Shown here one piece after another: positions 34,271-46,430 of a DNA stretch of 64,000 nucleotides. Below the pieces are notes generated by a model, which worked only from the letters and a program-made list of their open reading frames with translations, was not told where the DNA came from and did no database searches. The first letter of the stretch is position 1. Every line of letters begins with the position of its first letter. The stretch comes from Cercis canadensis (taxonomy: Eukaryota > Streptophyta > Magnoliopsida > Fabales > Fabaceae), in NCBI GenBank assembly GCA_003255065.1, contig QAOA01006449.1, positions 186,001 through 250,000 of the forward strand, written 5' to 3'. Made by a program: the position numbers and the translations under genes.

Positions 34271-37246
34271 TGTCACAACATACTCGAATGTTGCTACGAC
34301 GTAGATGATTGACTGAATTTTAGAAAAAATATAAAGTCGTCACTAATTGTTTTAGAAAATATAGTACAACTAGAAACCCTTTTTATTTTATTATTTTTAA
34401 ATGGTCTGCATACCAGAGATTGGTTCAGGAGTTTGTTTATGCATGGGGAAGGTGTTAGACACCCCATAACATCCATCTAAAGACGGTTACCCTAAATTAG
34501 CTATGCAAAGATAAGACGAGATGTGGCCAAAAGATGTCCTTTATTCATTCTTGAAAAAAAAAAGTGCTAATCAATGGCGGAAAATAAACATGACATGCAT
34601 GAATTCTAACGAGTTTAAAATCCTTCCACCCACCGAGTCTATAAAACTCCCTTCAAGGTGGCGCTTATCTCCGCGTAAGTTGGATAGATTGGCTCTGTCT
34701 CATATAAGACATGCATATCTATCTTTCATGATAAGCGAATGGTCTATGAATTTTTTAAATTCGAACAAAAAGTCCTAAATGTAATGCATGATTATACACC
34801 TTAAAAAAGGTAGGGGTATATGATTTGGCAAAGTATAACTTAAATAAACAAACTCTCACATAGAACCACCTTAGGGTTTTTGCTAGGGGCCCAAGGATTG
34901 TGATCCCCTCTCACATAGAACACACATTAGATGGCTCAAAATTAAAGCAAACCTAAGCCGAAGCATGTATAACCAAGCATTGGAGATTAAGGCATGCAAG
35001 TAACATCAAGATGTAAAGAGGGCATGATGCAAATTATGGGACAAAATTGGAGCAGCAAGATTAAAATTTAACAAAAATTGAAAACATGGCAAAAAACAAG
35101 GGAACTTTGAAACAAAATTTGGGAATGCATGCCTTGGACATTTGGTCTCAAATTTATATATAACAAAGATACATGTTTCATAAATCTAAAGAGTAAAAAA
35201 TCATGCAAAATGGAACCCTATAGCTCCAGTTACAACAAAAAAAAACTAAGCACTACCAAAATTAACCAGCAATCCGACAATACTAGGAAAACTAACAATT
35301 TCAAAACAAAACTGGGAACAAATACAACATGAAAAAAATTCTAAACAAAATATATGCAAAAGACATAGGTCTCAGGATCCTACAAAGACTAGAATCATAC
35401 AAATTGGTACAGCTCCATTTAGAAAATAAACACTGAGGGTTAGCAAGGAAAACTAACAAACCCACAGTAACAGAAAAACAATTAACTTCAATTAAAAACT
35501 GGGAGCAAGGTACACATGCATAAATTCTGAGAAAAATATATATGAAAGAAACAGAACTCTTGATTCTAAAAAATAAAGAATCACCCTAATTGGAGTTCTA
35601 CAGCCCTAGATATAAAATAAAAGCCGAGGGTTGCTAGAGAAAACTGTCCAACCCAAAAATGCATAATATAAAACCAAATCAAGAAAACCCAAAAGCAAGA
35701 CATGCAAGGATCAACCATCTCATCCAAAATCAAATCAAAACATGATTAAAAATTTCAAAAACTGAATATGCTCAAAGAGCCAATCAAAACAAAAAATGAA
35801 CAAGGAGGAAACAAAAGCCAAAGATCCAAATTAAGTAAGATTAAAAGCAAAAAAATCAAAGGATTAAAAAGATTTTCGAAAAATACATAGTTCATTGCAC
35901 ATTCACCATGTAAAAGAAGCAAAGAGAGATGGAAAACATGTAATCAAAGTAAAATCAAGAGGAAAAAGGGCATTCAAGGAGAAAATAAGGTAAATCAAAT
36001 ATTTCACCATGAATTCAACCAAGCATAAGACCAAAAGAATAGAGAAAAAATGATGAAGATTACTAAACGTTCTTCAAGAAATCCACTCCTTATTGCTCAA
36101 AATGATTGAACCCACCTTGAAGATGCTTAAACCTCATTTGATTTCTCATTTTCTTCTAAAAAATGGGAAGAACACCTCAAGAACACTTTGAAGTTTCTCA
36201 AGCTTTCACTATTTCTCTCTTTATTTTCTCCCAACTTAGCTCTTTTGATATTTTTTTCTCTCAAATCTCTCTCCTTCTTTGTCTTTCACCTTGGGAGAAT
36301 AATTGTGAGGCTCTCTCACATTTTTTTTTTCTTTAAGTAATAAGCTTTCTCAATTAGGAAAACAAGTTGGGGGTAAAATGGTCATTTCTCATGCCCTTTG
36401 CACCTTCCTCCCACTTTCCTTTAGCCTTGCCATGAAAAAAAATTAATAAATTCTTCCCCAAAATGCTGCTAACCGAATTCCCTCATCAACCCTCTTTTAT
36501 TTTTAATTTTTGACAAGAAACCCTAAAAATGACACTTTCCTTAAAGTTCCCTTGGGTGAGCACCTTCCGTAAAGCTTCCTAGATGCTAGTCCCCTTGAAT
36601 TGTGCTTAGGAATATTCCTCCAACCTTGGCTGAACCTCCATTCAGATTTCCTATAAATTTATTTAATTTTTGATTAAAAATAAAACCCATAAAACCCTAA
36701 TGGGTCAATTAGGCCAAATTAGGTCAAAGTGAGCCAAAAAGGCTCAACCTTGGACCTAAGTTGGTCCAATATATTGGACCCAAATAAAACTTCAAACATA
36801 TTTAATAGTCCAGCAATCATATATCATTTATTTTGATTAAAAGCATTTGGAAATCAAAAAATCGGGTGGGCCCAAACTAGGGTTTTAGCAAAACGGGTCA
36901 AGCGCAAAACATGGATTTTGACCCAAAATCACTAAAAGCCCAAAAAATTATAATATTTATGTCCAAACAAAGTATTTAAAGAAAATCAAATAGGCTAAGA
37001 GGCCCCAAACTCAAATTTAAAGAAAACGGGCCTAAGGGCATCCTAACTTGGGTTAAAATGAAGTAGGCTAATGCTCAAAGACAAAACTTCAATCCAAAAG
37101 CTAAAGGATGCCTTAAGACCTCAAAATCAAATTTTCCACTTGAAAACATAAATTTTGAATTTTAAGTAAAAATAATCAAAAATAATTTATTTCTTTTCTT
37201 TTTTTAAAAAGCGTGTAACACCCCTGGATAAAATACGGTCTCTACA
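34271..37246 (-). repeat. Tat-type LTR, 2976 bp, probably solo
   Basis: On the - strand it begins TGTAGAGACCGTATTTTATC (37246) and ends ATGTTGTGACA (34271). The 3' block (ggggtgtctaacacc, then a gcgact-type region) matches the end of the 13472 LTR. The 5' kilobase matches the + strand LTR at 43428. No gag-pol is attached on either side, so it is a solo or truncated LTR. The flanks (TGAGG and CAAGG) agree at only 3 of 5 positions, so a target duplication is not confirmed. The short ORFs inside are not genes. Confidence 0.8.
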
Positions 37247-38159
37247 CAAGGTCAGAAGATTTTATTAGAAAAACTTAGAAGATTTGGTTTATCTTCTAAG
37301 GAGTCCAAAGTGGACTAAGTTTACCTAATTAGAAAAACTTATATATTAGAAGACAAAATGAATATTTCACATAAGAAAAGAAAGTAAAACTATATTTTAA
37401 TTAATTAAAATGTAGAAAACTTCAATGAACAATTTTTTTTTTCCAAAAAAATGTTGAGTTCTCAAGCTCAAATTTTCATTTTCCCATATATATCTCAAGC
37501 TAAAAAAAATTAGCAGTACCTATTTATTACCAAAAAAAAAAAGTTATAGCCATTAAAAGTGAAAGAATGAAAATGAGTTTTCATCAAAATAAAATAACTG
37601 AAAAGTATATTTTAACCTTTTGTTTTGAGTTTTTGGTTAGAAAGCACAAAGTATAAGTTTCGCTACTCTTATGTAACAAAACAAATAGAAGTATAAGCCT
37701 CCGTATTTTACTAATTCCACTTTTACACATTTCATCAAAAAGAAAAATATAGGTTTCTCCTTCTTTTATCCATCCCTTAAATAATATGTAAGACAAACAA
37801 GTAGAGTAAAAGAATAACGCATTATAGGTATTAGATTAGCCCCATTATCATATTTCAAAACTATCTCTTCCTTTACAAAAATAATTGACAAATGAATTAA
37901 GTAAAAATTAAAACTTTAAGTACTGTTGATAATCTATCTATGCAGTATCTACCCCATCAATTATATCGATAACAACAACAACAACAACAATAGGAATTCA
38001 CAATGTCACTTAAGAAATCAACAAGTCAAAGGAAGAAAATCTTACATCCACAATGCATTATGGGAGTAACTGTCAAGCCGCAAGACTGTGCAACAAAGAC
38101 GGCCTTCTTAAGGTCTGCGTATTTTTCACCACTGCACAACATGTTAGTGATGGGGTAAT
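37247..38159. other. Intergenic DNA
   Basis: No gene recognised. An (AAC)n microsatellite lies at 37973-37992. The - strand ORF 37796-37584 has no support. Confidence 0.45.
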
Positions 38160-38214
38160 TTCTTGGGCAATTTGACAGAAATGGGGTATTTGGACAAACT
38201 ATTTACACAAATAT

Positions 38215-38560
38215 CTAAATTAGAGTGGAACACGATTTTGCTGGTGTAAAACGTGTATGAACTAATCACGCTTTAGGGTAAATTTTTGTCAACGCGTGAT
38301 CACTGTTTATTGAATTTTCAGATGAAGTCATGTTTTTTCCAAAGTAATCACGCTTTAGCAATATGAATCACGGTTTATAGGAAGGGGTCACGGTTTTAAA
38401 AAAAGAGTCACGATTTGGCAAAAAAGGAGGTCACAGTTTAGGCCAAAAGGAGTCATGGTCTTGCTTTGAATTGGGTCACATTTTTTCCTTTGAAGTGGTC
38501 ACGGTTTTGCCTAATTCGTGACCCCAAAAGAGCCAAAACCGTGACCCCAAATAAGTCCAA
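38215..38560. repeat. Irregular repeat of a tcacggtttt word in both orientations
   Basis: Words such as ggtcacggtttt, gtcacgatttgg, atcacgcttta and ggtcacagttta recur about ten times at irregular 20-35 bp steps. The inverse (aaaaccgtgacc) appears at 38535-38546. Arms 38497-38511 and 38532-38546 form a 14 of 15 bp hairpin. Confidence 0.75.
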
Positions 38561-39260
38561 CTTGTGACTCCCTTTTTGTCCAAAGTGTGTTGTGTCTCCC
38601 AATTTTGGCTTAAAGCATGTAACACTGTACATGGAAAAGCATAAAGAACCACGACTAAAGGGGCATGGGCCCATTCTATAATCTCCATTCTCTTCTTGCA
38701 AAACCTTCTAGCCTTCATGAAACCAAGAATTGAGTTCACACTACTAGTTAACCCATATTCTTCAAAAATTTAGCCGAACTTTTTATTTTTCTTAAAAAGG
38801 GAAGATTTTTTTTCAAAAAAAAAAGTGCTTCTAGGTTGGCTTTCTCCAAATGGGTTAGCTAGGGGCATCAACCCATTCTTGAGTTCCCACCCTCTTATAT
38901 TCTTTCGAAAATGAACACACATTCTTCCAAACACTCATGAGTCCAAGTCATTACTCAGCCCAACATTTTGAAATTAGCCAAAATTCTTTCTTACAATAAA
39001 GGGGAAAAATAGGGCTTCCCAATTGGGCTAACTAGGGAAAAGGACCTACTTTCAACTATTTATTTCTTTCCCTCAACGCTATTGAACCTTTGAAAATCCA
39101 AAATCCAAAAATAGAAGAATACTCTTGAGTCCAAATCACTAGTCGACCATTTTATTAAAAAATAGCCCAATCTTTTTAACAAGGGAAAGCGTTTTCCATA
39201 TAATTTTTTTTTCAAAAATGGGCTTCATCTAATTGGGTTAACTGGGGGTGTAAATGCCCA
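38561..39260. repeat. Diverged tandem repeat, about three units of 180-210 bp
   Basis: A block with gggctt, aattgggttaactaggg and a following cttgag-type segment recurs near 38840, 39020 and 39225. Short ORFs on the - strand at 38453-38739 have no recognisable family. Confidence 0.55.
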
Positions 39261-41344
39261 CTCTTGGATGTTTTCTCTTTGAATTTATTTTTTCTTTTTG
39301 AATCATAATTTTCTTGTTGGAATATTTTGGCTTGGAATCATGAATAGCACAATAAGGTTTCAACAAAACAAAAAATGATGAGAAAATCCAAATTGTTGCT
39401 TGTAAATACAAGACTTGCATAAATGCAGTTAAGAATAATATACTTGATTAATGGTGGACCCTATAAAGTGCATGACATGCCCAAAGAGGCTCAAAGGCTA
39501 AGATTCCCCAAAGAGGAACTGCTAGAGCTAGTAGCTAGCCCAGCTACAACCATTTTGAGATAAGCCACTTATACTACAATGCTTCCTAAGATTCTCTCCA
39601 CTTAGGGCTTCCCATACCATAGCTTGCTTAGACACTAGAACATGCCTCAAAGCATCCCCAAGGTAGGGGTAGGCTGATGCCTTCCCCCCCCCCCCCCNCC
39701 CCCCCCCCCCCCCAATTTGAAAGTTTTCATCCTATGGAGGTAGCCACATTACTTAGGGTCAAGGCTAGGACATCCCTTGACCACCGCCTTGAGGCCACAA
39801 ACCTCACCTCTGAAGCCATGAGACTTAACACATAGAGGTTGTAGACCTCTCTAAGGGAGGTAAGTTATGGTAATTGGATTAGGAGGCTTTGGACCAAGGA
39901 TTAGCTCTACGAAGAGGAGGCTTCAAGTACCTCCCTAAAGCCTCTTAGGTAAGCATGATAATAGAACTCAAGAGCTCTCGCTATAGATGAAATTTGTAGT
40001 AGCACAACCTCTCATGAACATTATTCATAGCTAGCACCCACGTAGCCAAGACATGTCCCCATCACAACCCACTATCCTTAATCTATCCCTTTCTAGCTTA
40101 CTATATTTGATGATCATTTAATACCCTTTATTCCTTGCCTCGTACCTTAGCTCCTATCTTTTGCCATTCTCAGCTAATGACCCACATCTTTGATCGTTCC
40201 TCATCTAATCCCCTATGTTTTAGACTTGTATCATGTTAAGCTAGTAGCATGGCCTAAGTCTAAACATGATATAGCCATCTATTACGCTATGGCCTTACTA
40301 CACGCCACCTGTATGACACTCGGTTGGGGCTGGAAGATAGCTACACATTAAATACCCCATTGTTCCTCATTTATTTAAACATTTAAGACTTCATGAAAAC
40401 CCATAACACCTTTAAGACCTTGGAAAATCTCTACAACACTTAGTTTCTAGCAAACTTAGAACTTTCATAACTCCTAACACTTAGAGAAAATTTCTCCATT
40501 GAATGTTCTCTAACAACCGTAGTCACCAACTTCATAATTCTTCTAATCATCCTTTTTACTCTTCACTCATACTCTCATTTACTCATTATCACTCTCATTA
40601 TTTTATCCAAGAACACCATTGAGCTACCTTCAACAACCAGCCAAACCTCCATTAATGAACCTCCAAATACCTTTGAATACCTTTAACCTTAGCTACAAAT
40701 TATTCTCTTAGTTGTACTCATTCTGTGATAGCGTTCTCCAGAAGGCCCTTCTTAGTCATGTTGGATGCAGGGACCTAAGGCTTCCTTCCCTTGACTTCGA
40801 GTATGAGTTCTCTAAGCTATCCTATTAGCTTCCCTAAGGCGCCTTGGTTGTTCAACCATCAGTCCCACGAGAGCTAAGTTTCCATTTAGCTATATTGTTA
40901 CCTCCTAAGCGATGATTAGCAGAACCCGAAAAAACATTAAAGGTGACTCCATAAGGGAGGTGCACACAAACATTTTCAGGTGCCTCTCCTTAAACTTAGA
41001 TTATTTCATTGACAAAGAATAGGGAACCTAAAGAGAAGAAGCTAGTGGCTTTGGCCATCGAGACGATGTTAGTGGCTCTAGTCACAGAGAAAAGGTTGGT
41101 GTTGCTGGCCCTGTGAAAGAAGTTTAAGACTCTGGCCCAAGAGGAGACATAGACGCAAGGTTGTCAAATTCGTGAGTTTACCTAAACTTGTTGTGATCTT
41201 GTAAACTCGACTCGTAAAATTGGCCAAGTTTACTAAAAAGCAGAAATTGAATGGCAAATACAATACTTGCTAAATATATACTCATAACAAGTACTAAAGT
41301 ATGAATTTACATCACTTGCATGGTTTTTCACCTATATAAAATTA
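39261..41344. other. Unclassified repeat-like DNA
   Basis: Less AT-rich than its surroundings and without coding frames. It includes a poly(C) run with one N (39684-39713, N at 39698). I suspect old retrotransposon LTR or UTR sequence but can match it to nothing in the window. Confidence 0.4.
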
Positions 41345-41605
41345 TGACTAAAACCCTATTTTGGTTCCTCACTTATTTAGGCGCTATCAATATGGCCCCT
41401 TAGTGCAAAGTCAGATTAATTTAGTCTCTCAATTAATAATTTCACTTCAATGTCGTCCTTCCGTCCATCTACCATTAAGTCCACTATTGGAATGGATGAC
41501 GTGACTAGTTAAAAGTGACATGGCACTGTTAATTTCCATGTTGGATGCCTAAAGGGACAAATTAGCCCCAAACGATGCCGTTTTGGTTTTAATAGAAACA
41601 ACCCT
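41345..41605. other. Possible one-sided DNA-transposon end
   Basis: The phrase actaaaaccctattttggtt and several gaps of low-complexity tagtctctcaatt resemble plant MITE/MULE ends, like the one at 23791, but I found no inverse copy to the right. A near-palindrome, caaacgatgccgttttg, lies at about 41571-41587. Confidence 0.35.
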
Positions 41606-41711
41606 CTTCTAGTCTTCCCTTCCACGATAGTCTTCGCTTCCACTTTCTTTCTCTACCTTCTTTGAAAAATATCTCTTTTTTCCTTGTTATTCTCTATTCT
41701 CTCTTTTTCAC

Positions 41712-42062
41712 TACTTTATCTGGTTTTGCGATTACAAGTACAATGATGAGAATACTGTCTCCTTTCTGACATTGAACAAGGTTGCTAGATTTCTTTAGCA
41801 GATGGATATTGCTCGCAAATATGCATTTGGGAAAATGCTTGTGATTGGATCAGAGCCGCCATTTAAGGTGAAGGGATTATGGCTTTTCCGTGGGCAAGAA
41901 ATCCCAAAAGTTGTGATCGATGAATGCTATGAGATGGACCTCTACGAATGGAGGAAGGTGGACATGTCTGATGAAGCTTAGAAGGAGTGTGTAAATCAGA
42001 TGATTGAAGATGCTGAGCCTTTTGAGGGAGAGGCTCTTTTGGATGCCAAATGCTTTAAGTAA
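41712..42062 (+). pseudogene. eEF1-gamma (eEF1B subunit) C-terminal fragment
   Basis: 117 codons including the stop, in one frame, covering the end of translation elongation factor 1-gamma. Recognisable stretches are WFCDYKYNDENTVSF, ARKYAFGKMLVIGSEPPFK, GLWLFRGQEIPK and NQMIEDAEPFEGEALLDAK, with a terminal CFK and TAA. Two in-frame TAG codons (41796-41798, 41979-41981) sit at positions where Gln is expected, so it is broken. No frameshift or intron occurs in this stretch. It may be a retrocopy or a fragment captured by a DNA transposon, since transposon-end-like sequence lies 110 bp upstream. Nothing of the N-terminal GST-like half is present. Confidence 0.9.
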
Positions 42063-43427
42063 AATACCAATCCCTTGTTGGAAGGGTATATTTTTGTTGT
42101 GTGTCTATTGTTTTGGTAGAGTTTGGTTTCTTTCCTATTTTAGTTATAGTGAAGTCTTAGTAGTATGAGATTTGACCATTAGTAAAACCTAAAAATATGC
42201 CTAATTTTGCTACCTTAATTTTGAGTACAAAATGCTATTTTCTCAATGGATGTAAGTTTATTGTTGAGTGTATTTTATACCTATTCTTCATGAACTCTCA
42301 ATCTAATTTTTGCATGTTTATTGAGGAAATTTAGTGTTAAATAATGTACTTTTGTTACTTTGTAAGTTTGAGTTAAAATATATAGGTTTCACGACTTTAA
42401 TTGAAGAAATGATGAATTTTGAGAGCTAGGACAGCAAGCAAGGGCTGCACCCTTGAAACCAAGAACCCCAGCTCTAAGGAGCAAGGGCCTCTGTGCCCAT
42501 ACCTCAGCAAAAGGAGCGTCCTAGCTCCATTCTTGGAGAGCCCTAGCGCTGGTTGTCGGACTCCAAGCCTTGTTTCTTAGCTCCAGGTGCCCCAACTCTA
42601 AGAAACCAGTGCCCCAGCTCCTACAAGTTTCTATTGACCCGAGACAAAGCGCCTTTGCACTTCCAACGAAGAGCCTCAGAGCCTAGACTCCTTCCTTGAG
42701 GCGGTGACAATTTTTACCTTAATTAAATTAGAATTTTGTAACAATACTATAAATAGGACTTTTATGTTTTAGAAGAAAAACCTTTTAGACTTTTTGGAGA
42801 GCAGAGAAGAGGCAAGATAAGGATTGGAGCAAGGATTGGTGACAGCAAATCTGGGCTTCTACTCTGAGTTTTTATTCTCATTTATGTTTAGATTTTATTC
42901 AATTATGTTTATTTTACTGTCATGAACAAATTTCTTTCTAAGGCTACAATGTAGCCTAATTATGAACGGTTGTAATTCCTTTTAGAATTAATTTATGATT
43001 TTATCTTTTTTCTCATTGAGTGTTTATCTCTATTCTTCATACTTTTAATTGTCTGATCACTAATTAGTTGATAGGTTAATCACAATGAGACCAGAAGGAG
43101 ATTTGTGTGTCTAGTTCATTGGAATAAATATCATAGGTTGCATGTAGGATAGAGATATATCTTCATGACCTGTATAGTCAATTAAAGGGATCCATAGAAT
43201 TGAATGAATTTTCTAGTTATTTGTAATTCACATAAGAATATTGTGGGTTCATAACTCTAAAATATTTTCACTAGATCTTGGAAAAGACTAATAAATAAAT
43301 TAGGGAATCTTAACTAGCAATAAGGAATGAAAACCGAGATTAGTTATGGTGAAATCGAAATCCCTAGACTTTCTCTTTAGATTAATTCTTTATTTTTATA
43401 TGATTTTGCTTACTTTTAATTTATTTA
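42063..43427 (+). repeat. LTR-like segment, family unassigned
   Basis: Starts with the former 3' UTR of the eEF1-gamma fragment. From about 42400 it looks like an LTR's promoter and R-U5: a TATA box (tataaatag, 42751-42759), then gagagcagagaagaggc, and an aggctacaatgtagcc block near 42940. It is cut at 43428 by a Tat LTR. No gag or pol adjoins. The left boundary is not determined. Confidence 0.45.
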
Positions 43428-45124
43428 GTGTAGACACCGTATTTTGTCTAGGGGTTATTACACATTTTCCAAAAAAAAAAAGAAGAAAAGAGAAAAAAAT
43501 TTAATTATTTTTAATTGGGAATTTTGATTTTAAGGTTTTAAATATCTCTTTTAGCTTTTGGATCAAAGTTTTGATTTTTGAACACCCAGCTCATTTTAAT
43601 ATAAGTTAGGAAGCCTTTTAGCCTGTTTTCTTTAAATTTGAGTTTGGGACTCATTTGATTTATTTTAAATATTTTGTTTAAACATAAAAATTATAATTTT
43701 CTGGGCTTTTAGTGATTTTGGGTCAAAACTTATATTTTGGGTTTGGCCTGTCATGCTAGAACCCTAGTTTGGGGGCCTTTGGGCCCACTCAATTTTTTAT
43801 TTTTTTAATATTTTTGGTCCAAATAAATTATATATGTTTGTTGGACTATTTAATTTATTCGAGGTTTAATTTGGGACCAATTAGATCAACTTAAGTCCAA
43901 GGTTGAACTCTTTGGGCTCATTTTGACCTAATTTGGCTCAATTGGCCTATTAGAGTTTTTGTGATTTTTATTTTTAATCAAAAAAATTAAATAAATTTGT
44001 TAAAAATCTAAAGGAGGTCAGCTAGGGTTTAAAGAATTTTTCCAAGCATAAGTGAAAAAATCTAGCCTCAAGGAAGCTTCATGGAAGTTGCTTGTGCAAG
44101 AGAATTTTGGGAAAATTGCTAATGGGGATTTCTTAACCTTATTTTTGCATTAAAAAATATAAATTAGAGGGGCTGAAGTGTGCAATTCGGTTAGGGCATT
44201 TTGGGGAAGAATTATTGGATTTTTCACATGCCAAGACTAAAGGAAAGTAGGATAAAGGTGCAAAAGAGGTATGAAAGGACCAAACTACCCTCAACTTGCT
44301 CTCAAAGTTGAGATGACTGATTGCATAAGAAAGAGAAAGAGAGGAGAGAGCCTCATAATATTCTCTCAAGGTGAAAACAAGAAAAAAGATAGAGAACTTG
44401 AAAAAATTGATCAAAGAGAGGAAAGTTGGGAGAAAAGTTGAGAGTTCTTGAGTGTTCTTGATATTCTTGGAGAGAAAAAAATAACAAACCAAGAGTGGTT
44501 TGAGCTTCTTGGAGTTGGTTTCTACACCTTTGAGCAAGGAATATGAGTTTTCTTAAAGAACACTAGGTAACATTCACTCTCCTCTTGATTTCTTGTCATT
44601 CTCTTGTGGGTTTTTGTTTAAATCCATGTGAAATGCATGTTTCTTTTTGTTTTCCTTTTGAATGCCTCTATTTCATTTTAATTCTATGAGTTTCATTTTG
44701 ATTTTCGTTGATTTTCTCCTCTCTTGAATATCCTCTTGATATTTTTGTTTAGGGAGATTATGTTTAATTTTTATTTTGATTGTGGTTGAGTACTTAGTTT
44801 ATTATTGTTTTGCTTGTTTTTACTATATGATATGATTTTATTTAGCGTTGGTCTTTTTTTAGCATGGTCTTGGTTGATAATATTGTAGGTTTTATATACT
44901 TGCTGCCCTATTATTGTTTTGGTACCATTTGTCATGTCTTGTTGGAGTGAGCATGCTTCTTGTGGATTTCTTTTTAATTATTTTGTTTTTGTTGCCTTTG
45001 TTTTCTTGAATATGTTTTAGGGTTCTTGATTAAAAATCAAAATGATGTTTTACCTTTCTTGAAAACTTTGTGTTTTAGTCTTAATCTCTTGACTTTTATT
45101 GTGGTTAAAATCAAATTGGTCAAT
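43428..45124 (+). repeat. Truncated Tat-type LTR, 5' 1.7 kb
   Basis: Begins TGTAGACACCGTATTTTGTC, the family start, and follows the reverse complement of 37246 downward (shared blocks around gggtcaaaac, gggcccac, aggttgaac). It ends where the Athila LTR begins at 45125. The 3' 1.3 kb and the whole interior are absent. The - strand ORF at 44537-44139 is a by-product. Confidence 0.8.
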
Positions 45125-46430
45125 TGACGGGTGCCGAACCGTACAAAATTAAACTACTAATTGCAACTAAATTGTAGTATAGGATGCAACCAGTGTCGTC
45201 TCCCAAGGATTCACCAGAACAACTAATCTTTTAAGAACTTAAGCAAGAACAGAATAAGGGGTGGTTTTGTGTTGAATGCAATATACTAAGAATTAACAAA
45301 GCAGTAAATTGAATTTATCAAATAAGAGAAAACGCAATCAACTCAAGCAGGCAACCAAACTCTAATCCATCCTTGTTCACTAAAGATAACCTAGATCTGA
45401 TTTAATTCTTGGTTAAGTGTTACCTGGAACCCCTAACAATAACACTTAGAATTCCTACTGATTTACCAATCAGGATTCAATTAATCATGGAATTAAGACT
45501 CTAGGCAACCGCTCTATATTACTAAATCCAGATTAATTTAATAACCGAATTATCCAAGTTAACCATATATTAAAGACCTTTAAAGTATGATTATCAATGT
45601 GATTACTGTTATGAATCTAATCAACCGATTTAAATTCATACAACTCATGGAATCAAAGTACCATTCAATCACATGAAGAAGAGGAGAAGCAGTAATTCAA
45701 ATTAAATTAAATCAAACCTGGTTTAAGCACAGGAACTCTGGATTGTCAAGTTTGGCTCCTCTTGAATTGATTACAAACGAACTTAGCCTTCCATGGAAGA
45801 CTTGAACACAAAGCAAAGGGGAAAAACGAACTAAGCAAAGGAGGCAGCAGCAGCTCAAGGAATTTCGTATCTCTTCTGATTGTGTATATTTGCCTCAACA
45901 ACTTGAGAATATATACTAGCTGGCTGCCTCCTCTAGGTTTCCTAATGGTTTCCTAATTACAAAATAAACCTAGTTTCCTAAATTATTAATGGTAAAAACA
46001 TGATAAAGCCCTAGTGTCATGTGTGCTGGCCGAAAAAGCAGATGTTGGCCCAAATAAACATGCTCTGGTCCAATAGGCAGCCCTAAGGAAAGGAATCAGT
46101 CAATGCTGGGCGGAGCAGAAAATATGGACTGCTTGCACGCGAATTTTAGTTGTCCAGACGTGAGAATCAGCTTCTGGGCTCTTCATATGAAATGTGGCAT
46201 TTTCTGTCAGCTTTCCAACGAAACTGGAATCACATCAATCGGACATATGTAGCAAAAGATATGGTAAAAAACGTAAGTAGTGCCAGAATTTAACAATTAA
46301 GCAATTAAAATCTACAAGCACCAACAAGTCCAATTCTACAAAACATGTCTAATAGCCATAGAAATACTAGAAACACACACTAAAAGACTAAGTATAAGGA
46401 AAACAAATAGTATAAAATAATGTGTTATCA
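45125..46430 (-). repeat. 3' LTR of Athila copy 1, 1306 bp
   Basis: On the - strand it begins TGATAACACATTATTTTATA and ends GGCACCCGTCA. It is about 95 percent identical by eye to the 59029-60335 LTR. The left flank (GTCAAT) does not match the flank of the other LTR. Confidence 0.9.
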
